62,470 nucleotides of DNA from NCBI RefSeq assembly GCF_963678635.1, contig NW_026971208.1:1-62470 (forward strand), in the 5' to 3' direction. The notes under the pieces were generated by a model. That model did not search any database. It saw only the letters and a list, made by a program, of their open reading frames with translations, and had not been told where the DNA came from. Below are positions 19,350-32,639 of this stretch, piece by piece. The stretch comes from Symsagittifera roscoffensis (lineage: Eukaryota > Xenacoelomorpha > Acoela > Convolutidae). Within the stretch, counting starts at the first letter, position 1. Each line of letters opens with the position of its first letter. Made by a program: the position numbers and the translations under genes.

Positions 19350-22119
19350 AGGGGCTCACTTTGATATAATTATGTCTGTGATCGACTGGGTATTTTCGGC
19401 GTAACTTTTGATTAATTAAGAAAAGCCAAAATGGCTCATTTTTGGGGTAAAATTTCGGACCCGAATTTCGCAAATCAAATTACACCATTTTAATTCTGCT
19501 AAAATTTTAAGCAAGTTTCGTCATCATAATTTTCGCTTAAATTCAACCCAATTTCAGAAAAACCCGTTTTAAATTTCAAGTTTAACGCATTTTTGTCCGG
19601 TTGATTTAAATCAGCACTGTATTTTAACTTGCTTAAATTGCTCTTATAGCAGTGCTGTAAGAGCAATTTAAGCAAACTACAATAGTTTCAATGAAAAATC
19701 AATTCAGAATTGTAAGAAAAACATGAGACTTTTGAAACTGCATCCACTTTAACGTGCTACTGCTTGAATAGAAAAGATCATGAATTGGAAAAAAATTTCA
19801 TAGCTAAAAGACTTGAGTATAACTTTTTTTGTAATTTTTTAATACCCTAGTAGTCATGTTTTAAACATTTCAATAATTTTTTTTTCTATAAATACTTAAG
19901 TCTTTAAGTTCTATAACATTTCAATAAGTAATTCAATATAATGCAAATGTACCACGTATTGTGAAAATTATCACTCGTCAAGAAGAAAAGTCTGGCCAAT
20001 TTTGGAAGTTTGAGCATGTTTCGCAGCGCGAAACACTTAGCAGAACGGGTGAACTTCGCGTGGTTCAAAAGAAACGTGATCTGTTTCGACCAGCCATGGA
20101 TCTGCTCATTGTATGGACCGTACATTTATTTAGAGTTCTGATTGTGCTATTTCAGTTTTGATGCGGACTTGACTTTAATTCAAATCTCATCAATCAGTTC
20201 CAGTTTTTTGAATTACTTTTTAAAACATTTATTTCAGCAGAGGCGGTTTTAAGGGGGAGGGGGCCGGGGTTGCGGACACCTCTTCTCAGGGATTCGACCC
20301 CCTTCCGACCCTACCGCCCCTGTACTATTTTGAGATATCCATTTTTGGTGACGGACCCTAAAATTTTTCTAAAGGCGCCTTCGGTGCCAATATATACTAA
20401 TTTTGAGGGGGGATTGCACGCCGAAAAAACGCAATTTTTTGGTAAAATTTTCCAAAAAGTGCCTAAAAACGCCTATTTTGGCTTGTTTTTTTTCAAAATT
20501 TTGCCTGTGGCGCAGAAATATCGGCCAAAACAGGGTCTTTGTAGTGGTTTGGGAGAGCTCAGAAAATCAATAAATCAATTTAGTCGACCTAAAAAAAAGG
20601 TCGACAAAACTTTTGAAGTTTTTTTTGAAAATCCGCACCCCCTTGATAAAATCCTAGATCCCTGTATTTCAGTACTGATTTTTAGTTCTCTAAATACAGG
20701 TAGTGTTCAGCGGAAAAAAACTGACACCAAAACCTAGAAATTTAACGATTAACATCTGGAACTTATTCTTGCGTCGAAGTTATGAGACAATCCACATTTT
20801 GACTCAGCAATTGAAACAATCAGGTTTGAAGATTATTGTTTGTTTGGATCAAAACTTTTTCTCTCTTCTGGAACTGGATTTAAAGCAAAAACCAAATATT
20901 GATGTTCAATTCGATCTAATATTTTCAAACCGCAGTGTATGATTTTACAAATTTGAATAACTTTTCACACCCCAAAAATTATTATCAAGGAGGCTCGCAA
21001 AAAAAATTCAATGAAGGATGTTGAGGATAATATCGAAGATTATGTATTTTTAGTAGCTGAAAAGGTTTCTTAGGACCTGTTTAGTTTTGTCGCGCTTATT
21101 CTCTTAGCCCAACTTTTTTTGAAAATTCAACTATTTTCTTCTAAGTTTCTAAATGTTTCTTCCAAAGCTCTGTTGGTGTGTGTCATGAGGCGACAATTCG
21201 TCGAAAGCCACAATTGGTCACAAGCGACGATTCGCAGCATTTTTAAAAGGCGACAACTCGCACCAAGCCTTAATTCGCACCAAGCAGCACGATTTATTTT
21301 CTAATTGAGGGGATTACCACTCAATGCGAGTTAAAGTTTTGAGGGATAAAATTCAAGCGGACAATCAAAAACTACAATTTAGCACCATTTTGAATTTAAA
21401 ACCAAATTGGAATGAATTAGAATCAAAAATAAGAGTAATTGAACATTACTACATTAGGAGCATCTAAACAACCTTGCTTTCAAGTCATTTGTTTAAGTTT
21501 CGTCTGGCAAATCAGTACACTTACTGATCCCAATATGCCTTTAAACTTTGTCATGAGCGAGCAAGGAAAATTATAATTGGTCCACAATTGATAAATTTTC
21601 AATCTAAACCGACACAGCAAAATTCCATGCGAGGATGAAGTAAGAAAATGAGTGAAATGATTAAAAATTTTGATACGTGCCTGAACTTAACCTTTCAAAA
21701 TTGAAACTTTTCTAAATTTAAATTGTTTTAAAACGTTGGATTAGCATGACTGCAAGGAATGCTTTTCATCGGGGGAAAACTTGCCACACCCTGCGGAACA
21801 CAACCCCTCGAAAAGGTTAATTTTTTAAAGACCGGGGGTATTTTTTGGGGGGACCAAAATTTGTTTCTTGTACTGTTATAAACCTGTAATTTAAAAGGGT
21901 TAAATGTGCTTTCAAACAGAAAGAAAACATTGGCGCCTCCCAGGATCGTCTAGGTGAAAAATACTGGGTATATTAGCCTCGAAACAGTTGTTAACTTGCC
22001 TAAAAACAAGTCACTCGCCAGAACTGTTCAACGGCAACGAGCAACTGATTCCGCCCCCACTCATTAAAAGACATTGATGTGCCTTTCGCGTTAAGCAGGA
22101 CCGCGAGGAGTGATATTTT
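19350..22119. other. Noncoding, old repeat debris
   Basis: No supported gene. A perfect hairpin (18-nt arms, 11-nt loop) lies at 19629-19675. A G-rich segment at 20225-20345 sharing GATTCGACCCC with 27410-27480 suggests another dispersed repeat. Short ORFs here show no domain. Confidence 0.5.
19629..19675. repeat. Perfect hairpin, 18-nt arms
   Basis: TTGCTTAAATTGCTCTTA is followed by an 11-nt loop and its exact reverse complement. It may be a tiny fold-back element or a structured RNA; no further evidence. Confidence 0.6.
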
Positions 22120-22985
22120 TTGCCTTTTCGATTTCAGCCGGATGAAAAAGGCCGAATGTTAAAATTTGCCATTGACGAGGTCTTAGAAGTTTTGGAGAGC
22201 AACACAGTCTCGCACGTAGGTGGGACATTTAAAGCATGTCCCGCGTTAGTTTGTCAAACTTTTACAATTCATGCATTAGTCTTTTTTCTTCACAAAAAAG
22301 TGAAGAACAACATATCCAAGTCTTAACAAAATTGAAAAAAAAACAATACAAGACTTGAGCTCTCACAGATTGTGTTAGATTTTGAAAAAGCTTTAGTTAA
22401 CGCCTTTCAGAAGGCATTCAATGGAGTAGCTAAAAAAACTGCTTCATTCATTTTTCTCAGACCAATTTATGCAAATTGCAAGAGATCGAATTAGCACCAG
22501 TTTATCGGGAAGATAAGAAAATGCGCATGCTTCTAAAGTCATTAGTTGCTCTGGCACTAATACCCGCAATTGACTTCGAAATCGGCATGGCTGCTCTATG
22601 CTCTGAAGTTACCGACAAAAGTGATGAATACCGTTGTTGGATTATTTTGAATCAACTAGGGTTTGAATAATCCTCCGAGGACGCGGGAGGAGTTGGGCAA
22701 TTCCCTATTTCATACTGAAATCAGTTCGAAAATGCGCCAAAAAAGAAAGACAAAAAACCAAATGTTCGTTCGAGGGATGGCATAGGGGTTTCCAGATAGG
22801 GATAAGGCGTGCTCAATCTACCATTACTTAATTTATTCAGTTCCTGAAAAAAAAGAATAAATTCTGTTGGAGAACAAAATGATGAGACTAACAACCGCAG
22901 AAATTGCCGCCAATGTGGCAAAAAACAAAAAAGCCGAGCCAGATTAGTTGAACTCCTGAAACACTATGGCAACCGTTATACTCTC
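22120..22985 (+). pseudogene. MULE (Mutator-like) transposase relic
   Basis: The translation shows HVGGTFKACPALVCQTFTIH near 22214, matching the first catalytic block of MULE transposases (usually DGTFK...Y/L...TIH) with the catalytic Asp replaced by Gly. After stops and a frameshift, DFEKALVNAFQKAF (about 22380) carries the second block with its Asp-x-Glu-like DFE, then a damaged HFSQ and YREDKKMRMLLKSLVALALIP. Later fragments (FSFLKKEQ-like, then MMRLTTAEIAANVAKNKKA at 22879) fit the C-terminal end. Multiple stops make it non-functional. It belongs to the animal MULE/FLYWCH-associated group by these blocks. Confidence 0.7.
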
Positions 22986-25900
22986 AAAAAACTGAAGGTG
23001 TCTCTCGTTCGTTTTCGATTTTTTGTTTCTTTGATCTTTAAATTAAATCTTTTATCTAATTTCTTTTTGATCTGATCAAAGCTTTTACCGCGACTAATTG
23101 TAGCCTTCTACGAGTCGTCGCGTATTGCGAATAGTCGCTTTTTACAAAGGCTGCGAATGGTTGCTTGTAACGAATTGTGGCTTGCGAAGACTTGTTGCTT
23201 CGCCGTGCATGTAGTTGAGTTTCAAACGTTTTTGCGGAATTTTAGCTTTTTTTGGGGAAAAATTCAGATTTTCTTTTTGAATTTCAACGAATTTTCAAAA
23301 CATTTTTTGAATTTTAATAACAAAATCAATTAATTAGCAAAGAATAAGTATGCGAGTATGTAAGTATGCATGAGAATAGTGGTAGCGAAGTAACCTCCAA
23401 TAAAGGGGAAGATTAGCAGGGCGCGGATTGGAGCAGAGCAAACTTTTTTGCTCTTTCAATTTATCACCACTAAAACAAACTCAAGAGTCTTTTTGCCGTT
23501 ACTTTTCAACTTCAAAACTTTGCTCCTGCCCTAATCTGCGCCCTGCTCACCTCAACCCTTCCCCAGTTTGGAGATTCCTCAACTACTACTACTACTTGTG
23601 CGATTGTTGTACTCACGATTAGCAAGTGTTATCAATTCGAAACACTTTTTCTCATATAAACATTTTGTTCTCGTCAACGACTTGACTTCAGTTGATTGTA
23701 TCTGCGCATCAGATACCTGTTTTGATCAATGTTTTTTCCTGGTTTCAACTTCACCAAATCCGGTTCAAAATATTTTTCATTTCTACGTTTTTCTTTTTTT
23801 TTTTGCTGAGCTTGAGTTTTTTTCGACTTACATTTGATTGGTTTAGTACTTGTGCGATTGTTGCTTATATTGCTTTGTTGGATGAGCAATCAAGTTTTTA
23901 TGCGTGAGGTTCTTTTGAGAGGTAATTTATGAAAATTGAAACATTGGATTATTCAAAAAGTTTGGTTTTGGCGCAAAGGATGTCTGCTCAAAACGTTTCG
24001 GCTTTGTTAGTGCATCTTAAGTATTGTTTTGATATATGTTTAACTATCAATTTTTATTCAGAACAAATTGAGGCAAACATGAAAAAATTGGATGATCTAA
24101 CTTTTCTCGACAATTCAAAAAAAGTTTCGTCGACTTAGTTGCTTAGTGTGAAGCTCTACTTTGCCTCTGCGTTATTTTTTCATGATTTCAATCCAGCTCT
24201 TTACTTCTTTCTAGTGTCGCTTGTTTTTCGGCTCTAGCTCAATTTCAACTAAGCTACAATTTAACATTGACTACTCGAAACTGGTCCTCTGTACACGATT
24301 GTTTTCTTTTCTGAAAATTTATTATCAACTAGGTATTTTTGATAGGAATGATTTGGTAAAAAATTTTAAAAAAATCACATAGTTTTTTTTCAAATCTATT
24401 TCTTTTCTCAAAGCGCATTTTCCAAAATGAGCTGTGGGTTCTACCTGTAATGTGTCAATAAAAACTGTTTAGAAGTTTGATTTAGCGTATTGACATAATC
24501 GAAGTCCCTTCGTTCCTTCGCAATCAATTTTCTTTAGACCAAATGATTTTGTAGACCAAATTATTCCACCAGTCGATATTGCGGTTGTCTCGAAAAACTC
24601 TCTCTCACTCTCTCTCTCCCTCTCTCTCTCTATCTCTCTGCATCAATCGGTTTTTGTAAATTTTGTCTCAATTACTTTTCCGCTTTTTGATTGAGCTAAT
24701 TTCTCCTTTTGCCCACTTTTTTTTTGTAACTGTTGCTTATTATGTTCAAACAAAGTTTCTCTTCAAATTGATTGCAGGCTTTATTTGATTTGGAGAAGGC
24801 AGTCACACACTTCTGTGCTTTCATGGGTGTTTTCAATTTTCCTGCTACATTGTAAATTCAAGTTGTAGAAACTATTTTAAGTTTTTCATACTGCATGAAA
24901 TTTTTCATGGTGAAGAAACCAACAATTGTAAAACAATTTTGGTCTTCTATTTTCACATCGTAATATTTTGCTTTTAGCCGTTATAAAATAAAAAAAAACA
25001 ATTAAGAAAATGGAAAAACTTAAATCTGGGGGAAAGTGGAGAAGAGCCGACTTTTTTTGCCGATCGCCATCGAAAAAAAAACTTTTTGTTCTGATACAAG
25101 CTGCCCAATTTTCTCTTTTTATATAACTTTTTTTGAAGATTTGTTATTCTTGCCAACCTTGTTAAAAAATTTCCAATCCGCAATTACCAAATGCTTTTAA
25201 ACACTTAAGCAAACTTATTTCTTAATTTTTGTATTTTAATTCAGTGGGGGTTTTTGGAATTGTTTAGGATGCGGTCGGGATTATTACGAACGGCTGCTCA
25301 GATCAGCAGCTTTTTTCCCTTTCTTCAAGTCAATCAGCACGAAGGCTAAACTGAAGTTTATGAGTTATTTGCCAGAGCTCACCTTGCAAGTTGCAACGCA
25401 GATGCGAATTGAACCAGTGATTATCAGATAGCTGGACATCATCACTACTGGTCCGGCACAATGCCAAAAAATTGAATACTTAAGTATCAGAAAATCAAAT
25501 ACTATTTGAATGCTATAAACACTTTCTATACGTCCAAGAGTAAGATACTGAGCTCTCATCTAGACTTTCCAGCTTTGCAAAAATTCACATTTTGATTCAA
25601 ATAATAGTCCAATATTTGAATACCTTAACTTCTTAGCGTGCTCTAAGGAATGCGATTTGAATTTAAGCATGACAAGCAAGTACTGAGACGAACACTCCTG
25701 AAAGTTTTGGGCGACTGTCATATTTTTGTGCCTGAAAAACAAGATGAAACAACTTTTATCTATCCCTTTTATAGGAAACAAAATTTCTCTAATATGTTGT
25801 AACTTTCATTTACACAATGAAAGCTTGAAGGATCAAGGTCACAGCTATTAAGTCTACGGTAAAATGTTATCATATGTAAATCAATTGCACAATAAAAAAA

Positions 25901-26900
25901 ACTATCAGCTCACTATGTTGGTTCTGACATTTTTTATTTACAAAATAAAATGCGCTCTGCTTTACTCCCTTTATTATTAATTCAGTGGTTTTCTCGAAAA
26001 AAAAACGACAGTTCACTTGCACGTCACGTCTCATGCATGTTTGCAAGGTTTTGGATCTTCAAAATATAACTTTTAACAAGTTTATCGGACAACGTCTTGG
26101 CTCTTTTCCAGTTTCCACCCTTTCAAAATACCGAGTTTTATGTTTGTTTTACGTGTTATTCGTGATGTTACGCTGTAAAGTATGAAATACAAATCTGTTC
26201 AGAGTTGTCGATATGTTCACCACGACAAATTTCATTGCATTATGACAAGGTTAAATAAGCTTTTCGAAATTGAATTTGATAGGGGGACTAGAAAAGAGCC
26301 AACGTCTAAAGTTTGTGAAATAATTCTGATATTGAAACCATAAAATAGAGTTTAAAAAAAACAGCCGAATTTTCAAAACGGCATTTGAACTGTCAAATGA
26401 GCAAACCAAAAAGATTGGCTTTTTCCGCAGACCAGTTTTTTTTTCAATAATTTAAGCCTTTAATTTCAAAACAGTTTTTATTCAGCATCGATCTGGCAAG
26501 TAATTTTTCAATCGAACAGAACACATAAAACGCCAACATAGAAGCAAATGCAAAAAATTGAAGAATTTTTTTCTAAATAGTTCAGCTTGGAGGTCAGAAG
26601 TATTTCAAAAGTTTAAGACGTGCGATAAAATTGTTAAAAGCTATACATGACATGCGTTCTGCAGCTAGCTAAAAATGTTTAACTCAAGATTTACTAACAC
26701 TATGCAAAACATAAATATAAACTAATTAACTGAATAAAAATTGAAATAAAAAATGAATAAACTACTTCTGCTAAAAATATATACCCATAAAAGTCTTGTG
26801 ATTTCTTTAGCTGGCCTTTGGCTTAATTGTTGAAAAAGTTTTTTCACAACTTTGAGAAAACTCAGGCGTTTGTTCAACTCCACTCTACGACAGCTATTGT
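22986..26900. other. Noncoding with microsatellite
   Basis: No supported gene. It contains a CT microsatellite at about 24598-24639 and MITE-like ends (for example GGGGGAAAGTGGAGAAGAGCC near 25027). A minus-strand stretch at 25385-25781 has hydrophobic translation and splice-like borders but no coherent frame. Confidence 0.45.
24598..24639. repeat. CT microsatellite
   Basis: About 42 bases of interrupted (CT)n on the plus strand. Confidence 0.85.
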
Positions 26901-27327
26901 TCACATGTTGTTTTCGATCCAATTTCTGTACGAAGAAACTCGTGCGAAGTAGGTTCGACTGTAACAGAAGGGAAGACCCACCGCATCGGCGACTCCATAG
27001 AGGCATTTGACATCGCCCGAATCATTTAAAAGAACTAGCGGACCCCCTGAGTCTCCAAAACATGCACTGGTTGGCTTTCTTTTTGGTCCCGCGCATATAA
27101 ATGACTCATCATCGCAATAGTATCCTTCATAAAGTTCCACAAGCTCCGTTTCTTGCAGAACTTCGGCTTTAGTTTCCTTTTCAACGTCAATCAATCCCAT
27201 TCCTGTGGCTACCATTCTATGACCAGAGTCCGTTTTTTGGCACATTGGAATGCTGAGACGACCACTTACTGACTGACCAAGTTTGATGAGAGCTATGTCA
27301 CGGAATGGGATGTTCTTTGCCTCATAT
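26901..27327 (-). CDS. S1 serine protease, exon 3 (catalytic Asp and Ser)
   Basis: Last exon of the three-exon protease. After an acceptor CTATAG it reads YEAKNIPFRDIALIKL, containing the catalytic Asp102 motif. It later has FICAGP and CFGDSGGPL with Ser195, and ends with WIENNM and a stop at 26901. The residue six before Ser195 (position 189) is Ser, so an S1 pocket of chymotrypsin/elastase type rather than trypsin is expected. The usual SWG (214-216) that lines the substrate cleft appears as ADA (GVADAVGLPFC), which is unusual and may change or weaken activity. The frame and phase join precisely to exon 2. The protein would be secreted, with a role in digestion, immunity or parasitism that cannot be decided from sequence. 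Confidence 0.85.
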
Positions 27328-29442
27328 CTATAGCAAAAATTTGTATTTTACAAACCTAATATCAGTTGCTGCAGCTCAAATGGACTCAAGTTCAATTTCT
27401 AGTTCAGTGGCGATTTAGGAAGGAGGGTTGCGGGTTGGCTGACGACTTCTCGTCTCTCAGTGATTCGACCCCTTGACTACCCAAAGACTTCTCGAGAACT
27501 GTTCTCGAGAAGGTTATGTGAGAATCATCTCTCACATTCTGTGAAAACAATGCGAATTTTTTACATCAAGCAATTTATACTTTTGATCAATTAGCTCAGA
27601 ATAACTTGAAAAAGTTTCTTGGGTACATCTTTGCTCTTTCGCTTTATAAGAAAACGCAAAAGATTACGCGATAATTATCAGAAAATGGAAATTGGCCAAA
27701 TTGTTATGTTAAACCCTATATTTTTGCAGAAAAATGAAATGGCAATTTAGTTTTCATACTAAATCCATACTAAACTATTCAAGTTGTAGATATAACGTTT
27801 AAATTATGGTAAATTTCCTTATGTTGCAGAGATTTATATACTTTTTTGTAATTCAATTTTTTTTTTCTGAAAAATCCTATTTTTTCAAAGTTTCTTTTAT
27901 ATTTCAGGATAATTTCAATATAAATTGAATTGGTTAGAACACTAGTATAACAAATTTGAAAAATAATGTACTGGTAAATTCGAACTTCAATTTTTTTGAA
28001 AGTTGGGCTCAAAAATTTTTTGAAACTTACCATCATACCATCAGAAACCTATAACCTATCTTAACACATTGGGAAACCTGTTCCTTATCTTAAAACATAT
28101 CTGGGAGACCGGATGTTTAATTCCCTATCTTAAAACATGAGGGTCTCCTTGTACCCCCTAACTCTCCACTAACATATACTTATCGTAACTCTACGCAGCA
28201 CTTAGATCAGTACATACGATCTGAATGAAAGCACTATGATTGTTTCGAGTTCAAAAAGTTTTCACACACTGAGGCTATAAAATTTCCCTCAGCTAGGCTG
28301 GAGGACTTTATTGGGAAGGAACCTTTGGGTGATAAAAAATTAAGGATAAATAATGTGTGATAATCACAGCTTAAGCGGCGATTTTCAGCACTCCAATACA
28401 GGCTAGTTATTTGATTTTAAAAACCTCACGAGATGGAATTTTTTTTATTTTGTTTTAAACATAGCAAATGCGATGTTAAATAATCAAAAAAAAATCTTTT
28501 CATAAATGTTAGTGGGTTTCCGTGCCTTATTGTTAAAAAATGAAAGTTGGCAAATGGGATGAGCAGCTCGTTTCAAACAAATTTCATTGGGCTTTTTGGC
28601 ACAATTTCAGGTGAAATTTTGTTCACAATCTTCGATTGTAAATAAAATTGACATACGGACTACTAAGGCTGTGGTAAACATATTTGATATTCACCTTTCA
28701 AAACCCTTCGTTTCACCATAAAAATGATTATGCGAAGTGTAGAAAAAAAAGAAGAATTTTTTATTGTCATAGTTCAGCATGAAAAAATCAAGACTATTAC
28801 CACTGATTACGCCGAAAAAGTTATATCAAGCCGTGTAAAAGAAAAAGAATCAAGAATTGATTGAAACACTTCTAAAACTTGATTGAATAAAAAATGAAAA
28901 TTTTTTTTGGACAATGATGGCAAAAAAACTAGATTAAAATTAGGAACTGATCACTGTATGTGGTAAAAGCTAATATCTGAGATTTTTTTCTCTTAAAGAA
29001 GTTAAATGTTTTGTTTAAGGTTTTTGATCAACTGTTTTTTATGCTTTTTTATATTTGGATCAAAAATTAATTGCTATTTGTTCATTCAAAAAAAAAACAT
29101 TTATGTGCAAAATGCTTGCATAAATTTGATTATTTCACTGAAAAGCCTTTTATGCACAAAGTTTCACAATGTTTTTTTGCTATCAATAAACACTTCCTTT
29201 TATTCGATTTTTAACTGCTGCTCAGTATCGATAAGATCACAAAAATGTCACTGGAAATTTAAACTCGGACATCAGGTAAAAAAAATTTTCAATGAAATAT
29301 TGAGAGATTTTGTGAAAAGACACAAAATAACAAGCTTAGCAATAACAACACACAGAACAATCGTTAGAAAAAAGAATCTTTGAATTTGGTGTTTTGGTGG
29401 GAGGAGAGAATATAATCAACAAAAGTTAAATAAATAACTTAC
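27328..29442 (-). other. Intron 2 of the S1 protease gene
   Basis: About 2.1 kb. Donor GTAAGTT after exon 2, acceptor CTATAG before exon 3. It holds a copy of a dispersed repeat (about 27950-28170) and a diverged fragment related to the hAT-type MITE (about 28615-28720). No gene is seen. Confidence 0.7.
27950..28170 (+). repeat. Dispersed repeat with CTATCTTAA-ACAT motifs, copy 1
   Basis: It contains repeated CTTAC/TATCTTAAAACAT-like words and GAAACTTACCATCATACCATC. It is shared with about 46040-46420 (same strand) and 54545-54770 (opposite strand). Borders are approximate; superfamily unknown. Confidence 0.5.
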
Positions 29443-29530
29443 TCTTCGTGGATGATCAGTTTGTTGCCTCGTATTCTTTGCTTCGGGGAACTGGAGATCG
29501 TGAAATCACCGACAAGGACTTCGACATCGA
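29443..29530 (-). CDS. S1 serine protease, exon 2
   Basis: An 88-bp internal exon: acceptor TTTGCAG, donor GTAAGTT. It encodes the VEVLVGDFTI block and the segment ending IIHEE, the stretch between His57 and Asp102 in chymotrypsin-like proteases. Phase 1 at entry and phase 2 at exit fit exons 1 and 3 exactly. Confidence 0.85.
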
Positions 29531-30385
29531 CTGCAAATAAGTGTGAGTAAGTGCAAACAAGTTAAATTCACGTGCATTTCCCATTACGCTGCCCCTCAGC
29601 AAATTATACAATCCCCCCGCTAAAGGTAAAAAGTCACAGTGCGGGGGAATTTTTTTTTTGTAATCTGGTGGGGCTAAAATGAAAGATCGAAATTTCCTAT
29701 CTGGGATTTTCATTTTCCACTATTCCATGTTGAAATTTGATAATCACTTTTACAGACGGAGAAATTTTGGCCTTTTTCTCATATTTAGCCCACTCTCTCA
29801 CGCCAACATGTTATAAGACGCCCAATCGCTACTTAAAAATTTAACCTCCTTCGCTTTTTCAATTGGTTTTTAGACTTTGCGACTCGTTCGTAGTTTCTTA
29901 TATAGTTATTGCACCACACTATATTTTTCCGATTTTCGAAAAAAGAGACGGAATAGTTGTGTTCGGGTTGGTTGTTTTTATCCTGACAACAAAATTACGG
30001 AATTTCGACTTTTTAAGTAGCAATTTCTGACAGATTTTTTAAAATATCATTCAAAAGCTATTGCTCTCAAATTCAAAAAATATTTCACTTGCGATCTTTT
30101 CTTTTACAGTTATGGGGGTTTAAAAGTTGCAATTTTGGCAGAATTGGGACAATTAACGCTCGATATATCTCGTGCTATTAGCGAGTGCACAGATATTCAA
30201 CCCGTATCAGAAAAACCTCCAGAGTTATTTAAACATGCTAATTGTTCTGACTTTCGAAGAAAACGGAATTTTATGCTCGGAATTTTAAAACCCCATTAAA
30301 GATATCGACTTCCTGAGTTCAAATTTGAAAAGATATTTTACCTCCGATTATTTTTGTAATGCTAAAGGGTTTTGGAAGTTGCGCG

Positions 30386-30600
30386 GGCTCTTTTTCCTTT
30401 TCCCCCCCACCTGCAAATTTTTACAAGTAAATTTGTTGACCACATTGTCCAATTGTTATGAAAATTTACATACAGACTGATAAGGCCACGACAAACATAT
30501 TTGGTCTTCATACTCAACCTCGTAAAACCACTCGTTACACTATTATATTGAAGCTCGTGGGAGGTGGGGGGGGGGGAAGGAAAAAGAGCCGTTGCACGCT
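30386..30600 (+). mobile_element. hAT-type MITE, copy 1
   Basis: GGCTCTTTTTCCTT at the left and the inverted AAGGAAAAAGAGCC at the right. Flanked by GTTGCGCG and GTTGCACG, an 8-bp target duplication with one change. About 215 bp with no coding capacity. Eight-base duplications indicate the hAT superfamily. Confidence 0.8.
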
Positions 30601-31257
30601 TTGTAAAAAATAGTGTTCCGACTTTAGTGACGAAAAAAACGGAATATTTGTGCTGGGGGTGGTTTTTTTCCTCCACTTTTTAACTTGCCATTTTTGTATT
30701 TTTCAAAAGTTATTGTTGTCAAAAATTAAAAGATATTTTACCTGTGATCGTTTTTCAAAAGTTTATGAGGGTTAAATGATTGTCAGTATGGCCAATTCGA
30801 GACAATTAACGCGCGTTATACTTCACGCTATTAACGCGCAAGTGGAAATTATTCCCTTAAAAAAATGGTTCCAAATTGATTGAAACAAGCTATTAGTCAT
30901 AATTTTTACGTTACAATGAGCCAAATCTATCCCTTTTACTTTATTTCGCGTCTGGGGGGAGTGATTTACAAAACAAAATCAAATATTTGGTTTTTTTTTA
31001 ATTTCGAAAAACTCATAATGCTTTTTTTTTTCAACTAAGGGCCAATAAAAGGAAAGAACTTTGCTTTGGTCCTTTATTGGGCTTCCAAATTGTGCTAACT
31101 TTTTGCACGTATTTGCTTGACGACCATCTCTTTGCTGACGAAGTTAAAATCTTCCACCATGTCATGACGTAAAGTATGAGCTGTTCTAGAATCCAAACGG
31201 ATTGGCTATATAATTTTAGATTTAGTTCTGACTAAAAACAATAATTGAACACAATCC

Positions 31258-31340
31258 TGAATTCAAGGGAGCCGAGCGGTAGCGCACACCGATACGTTAT
31301 ATCTATATCGGTCGAGGCCATTTGTTGGCCTCGGAATAAT
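31258..31340 (+). mobile_element. Possible tRNA-derived SINE head
   Basis: GGAGCCGAGCGGTAGCGC resembles a tRNA A-box region, and CGGTCGAGGCC about 45 bases later resembles a B box. A short hairpin (AAAATTAGTCC/GGACTAATTTTT) follows near 31410-31435. A single copy in view, so the assignment is weak. Confidence 0.35.
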
Positions 31341-31594
31341 CTCTATATAAATAAAATACATCACATTACTTTATGCTATTCCGGCCGACTGATACTCCCC
31401 CCTATTAAGAAAATTAGTCCTGTGGGACTAATTTTTAGTTTTATAGTGTCGTGTCATTGAAGCATCTTCCTCCTCGTGGACCTTCTCATATTCCTCTGTA
31501 GTATTCGCTTCCTCTTGTCCTTTGTTTTCGGTTATCGTGATTTTCTCCGGGCTCTCTTGATTTTCTGGGGGTATCTATGACGCTGATGTTGTCG

Positions 31595-32639
31595 TTATCC
31601 TTTTTCTCTGCCTTTTGTCTTTAGAATTTGCATGCACGCCACGGACTCTGACAAATCCTTCGTGAAACCCATTTCATAGATTAGGCTCTTGATGTTCGAA
31701 CTTCTTGTGTTGCTTGTGTGTTGTTTTTCTGGGAACGCTACTGAAAAATTTCCTGGGTAATCGATTGCATTTATCAAAATTGCGTTTCTCGGTGTGGCCC
31801 GTCGTTTTCCTGTGCACTTTTCTGTTGGATCTGTGGTTGCGGGCTGTGGAGGTGTTTTCTTTGCATCTTGTCGTTCGGAAGAGTATACTGTGTTCTCCGA
31901 TGCTGTGGAGGACCATTTGTCGCTTGACGAGAGATCTTTTTCCTTTGCATTCTTCTTTCTGCGTCTTTACGTGTTATACTCCTTGCCTGTCTGGGGTTTG
32001 GTTTTACGCTTGTCCGTTTGCCAGTTCGTGGTTTTGCTTTTCTCTTCTTCTGCTAATTTCGCCTCTTTCCCGGCAATTTGCTATTTTCGGGACAACTTCC
32101 TTGGGAGTTCCGCCTTTTCTTTCTCCCGGAATATTTGGTGCTGTGGCGCGTTTGGCTGCTCAATGTTTATTAAAAGCAAGCATGGACCTGTTCTCTAAGC
32201 TTTTTTACGCCACATGGTCACTTAGCCGTCCAATTTTTTGTGCGTTGCAAAGCATGCAAAGTTGTCAAAAGAATGCAAAGCCCCTGTTTCTCAGTAAGCG
32301 AGTTTGTTTAACCCAAGTTTGTACCCAAGCCATGCGCGGTGTGTATGATAAATTTTTATCATCGATTTTTAATTTCTGAGGATTTTCTTGCGAGACAGAT
32401 TGTTTTCCTAGCTACTTGTTGCATATGTTTTTTTAAATTTTACTGTCCACCTGTTTTTGCGTTCCTTTATATCCCAAATTAAGGGCGTCCTTTTCCATAG
32501 CTGGTGAATATCTGGTTCTCACACCAGTCCTACTTTTTGTGGAGTATTTTCGCATTTTCCGTACTTTAGGGTCGTGTTTGACTGTTCTGAAAATTTCTTC
32601 ATAGGCCAACGTGTTTTCTTCACTTCTCTCGACCCGCAT
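31595..32639 (-). other. Decayed coding-like stretch, unrecognised
   Basis: On the minus strand a Lys/Arg-rich translation with several frame breaks begins MRVERSEENTLAYEEIFR at 32639 and includes KHDPKVRKMRKYSTKSRTG. Lys/Arg-rich segments recur to about 31600. It could be an old Gag-like or other transposon protein. I cannot assign a family. Confidence 0.3.

Noticed and set aside
25365-25781. Minus-strand hydrophobic frames with an acceptor-like TTTTTCAG and donor-like AAG|GTGAGC, suggesting an exon
   Set aside because: The two pieces are in different frames with a stop between; no family match and no partner exons found.
31705-32379. 224-codon plus-strand ORF rich in Cys, Phe and Leu
   Set aside because: The opposite strand looks more protein-like (Lys/Arg-rich, repeated breaks), so this is probably its shadow.
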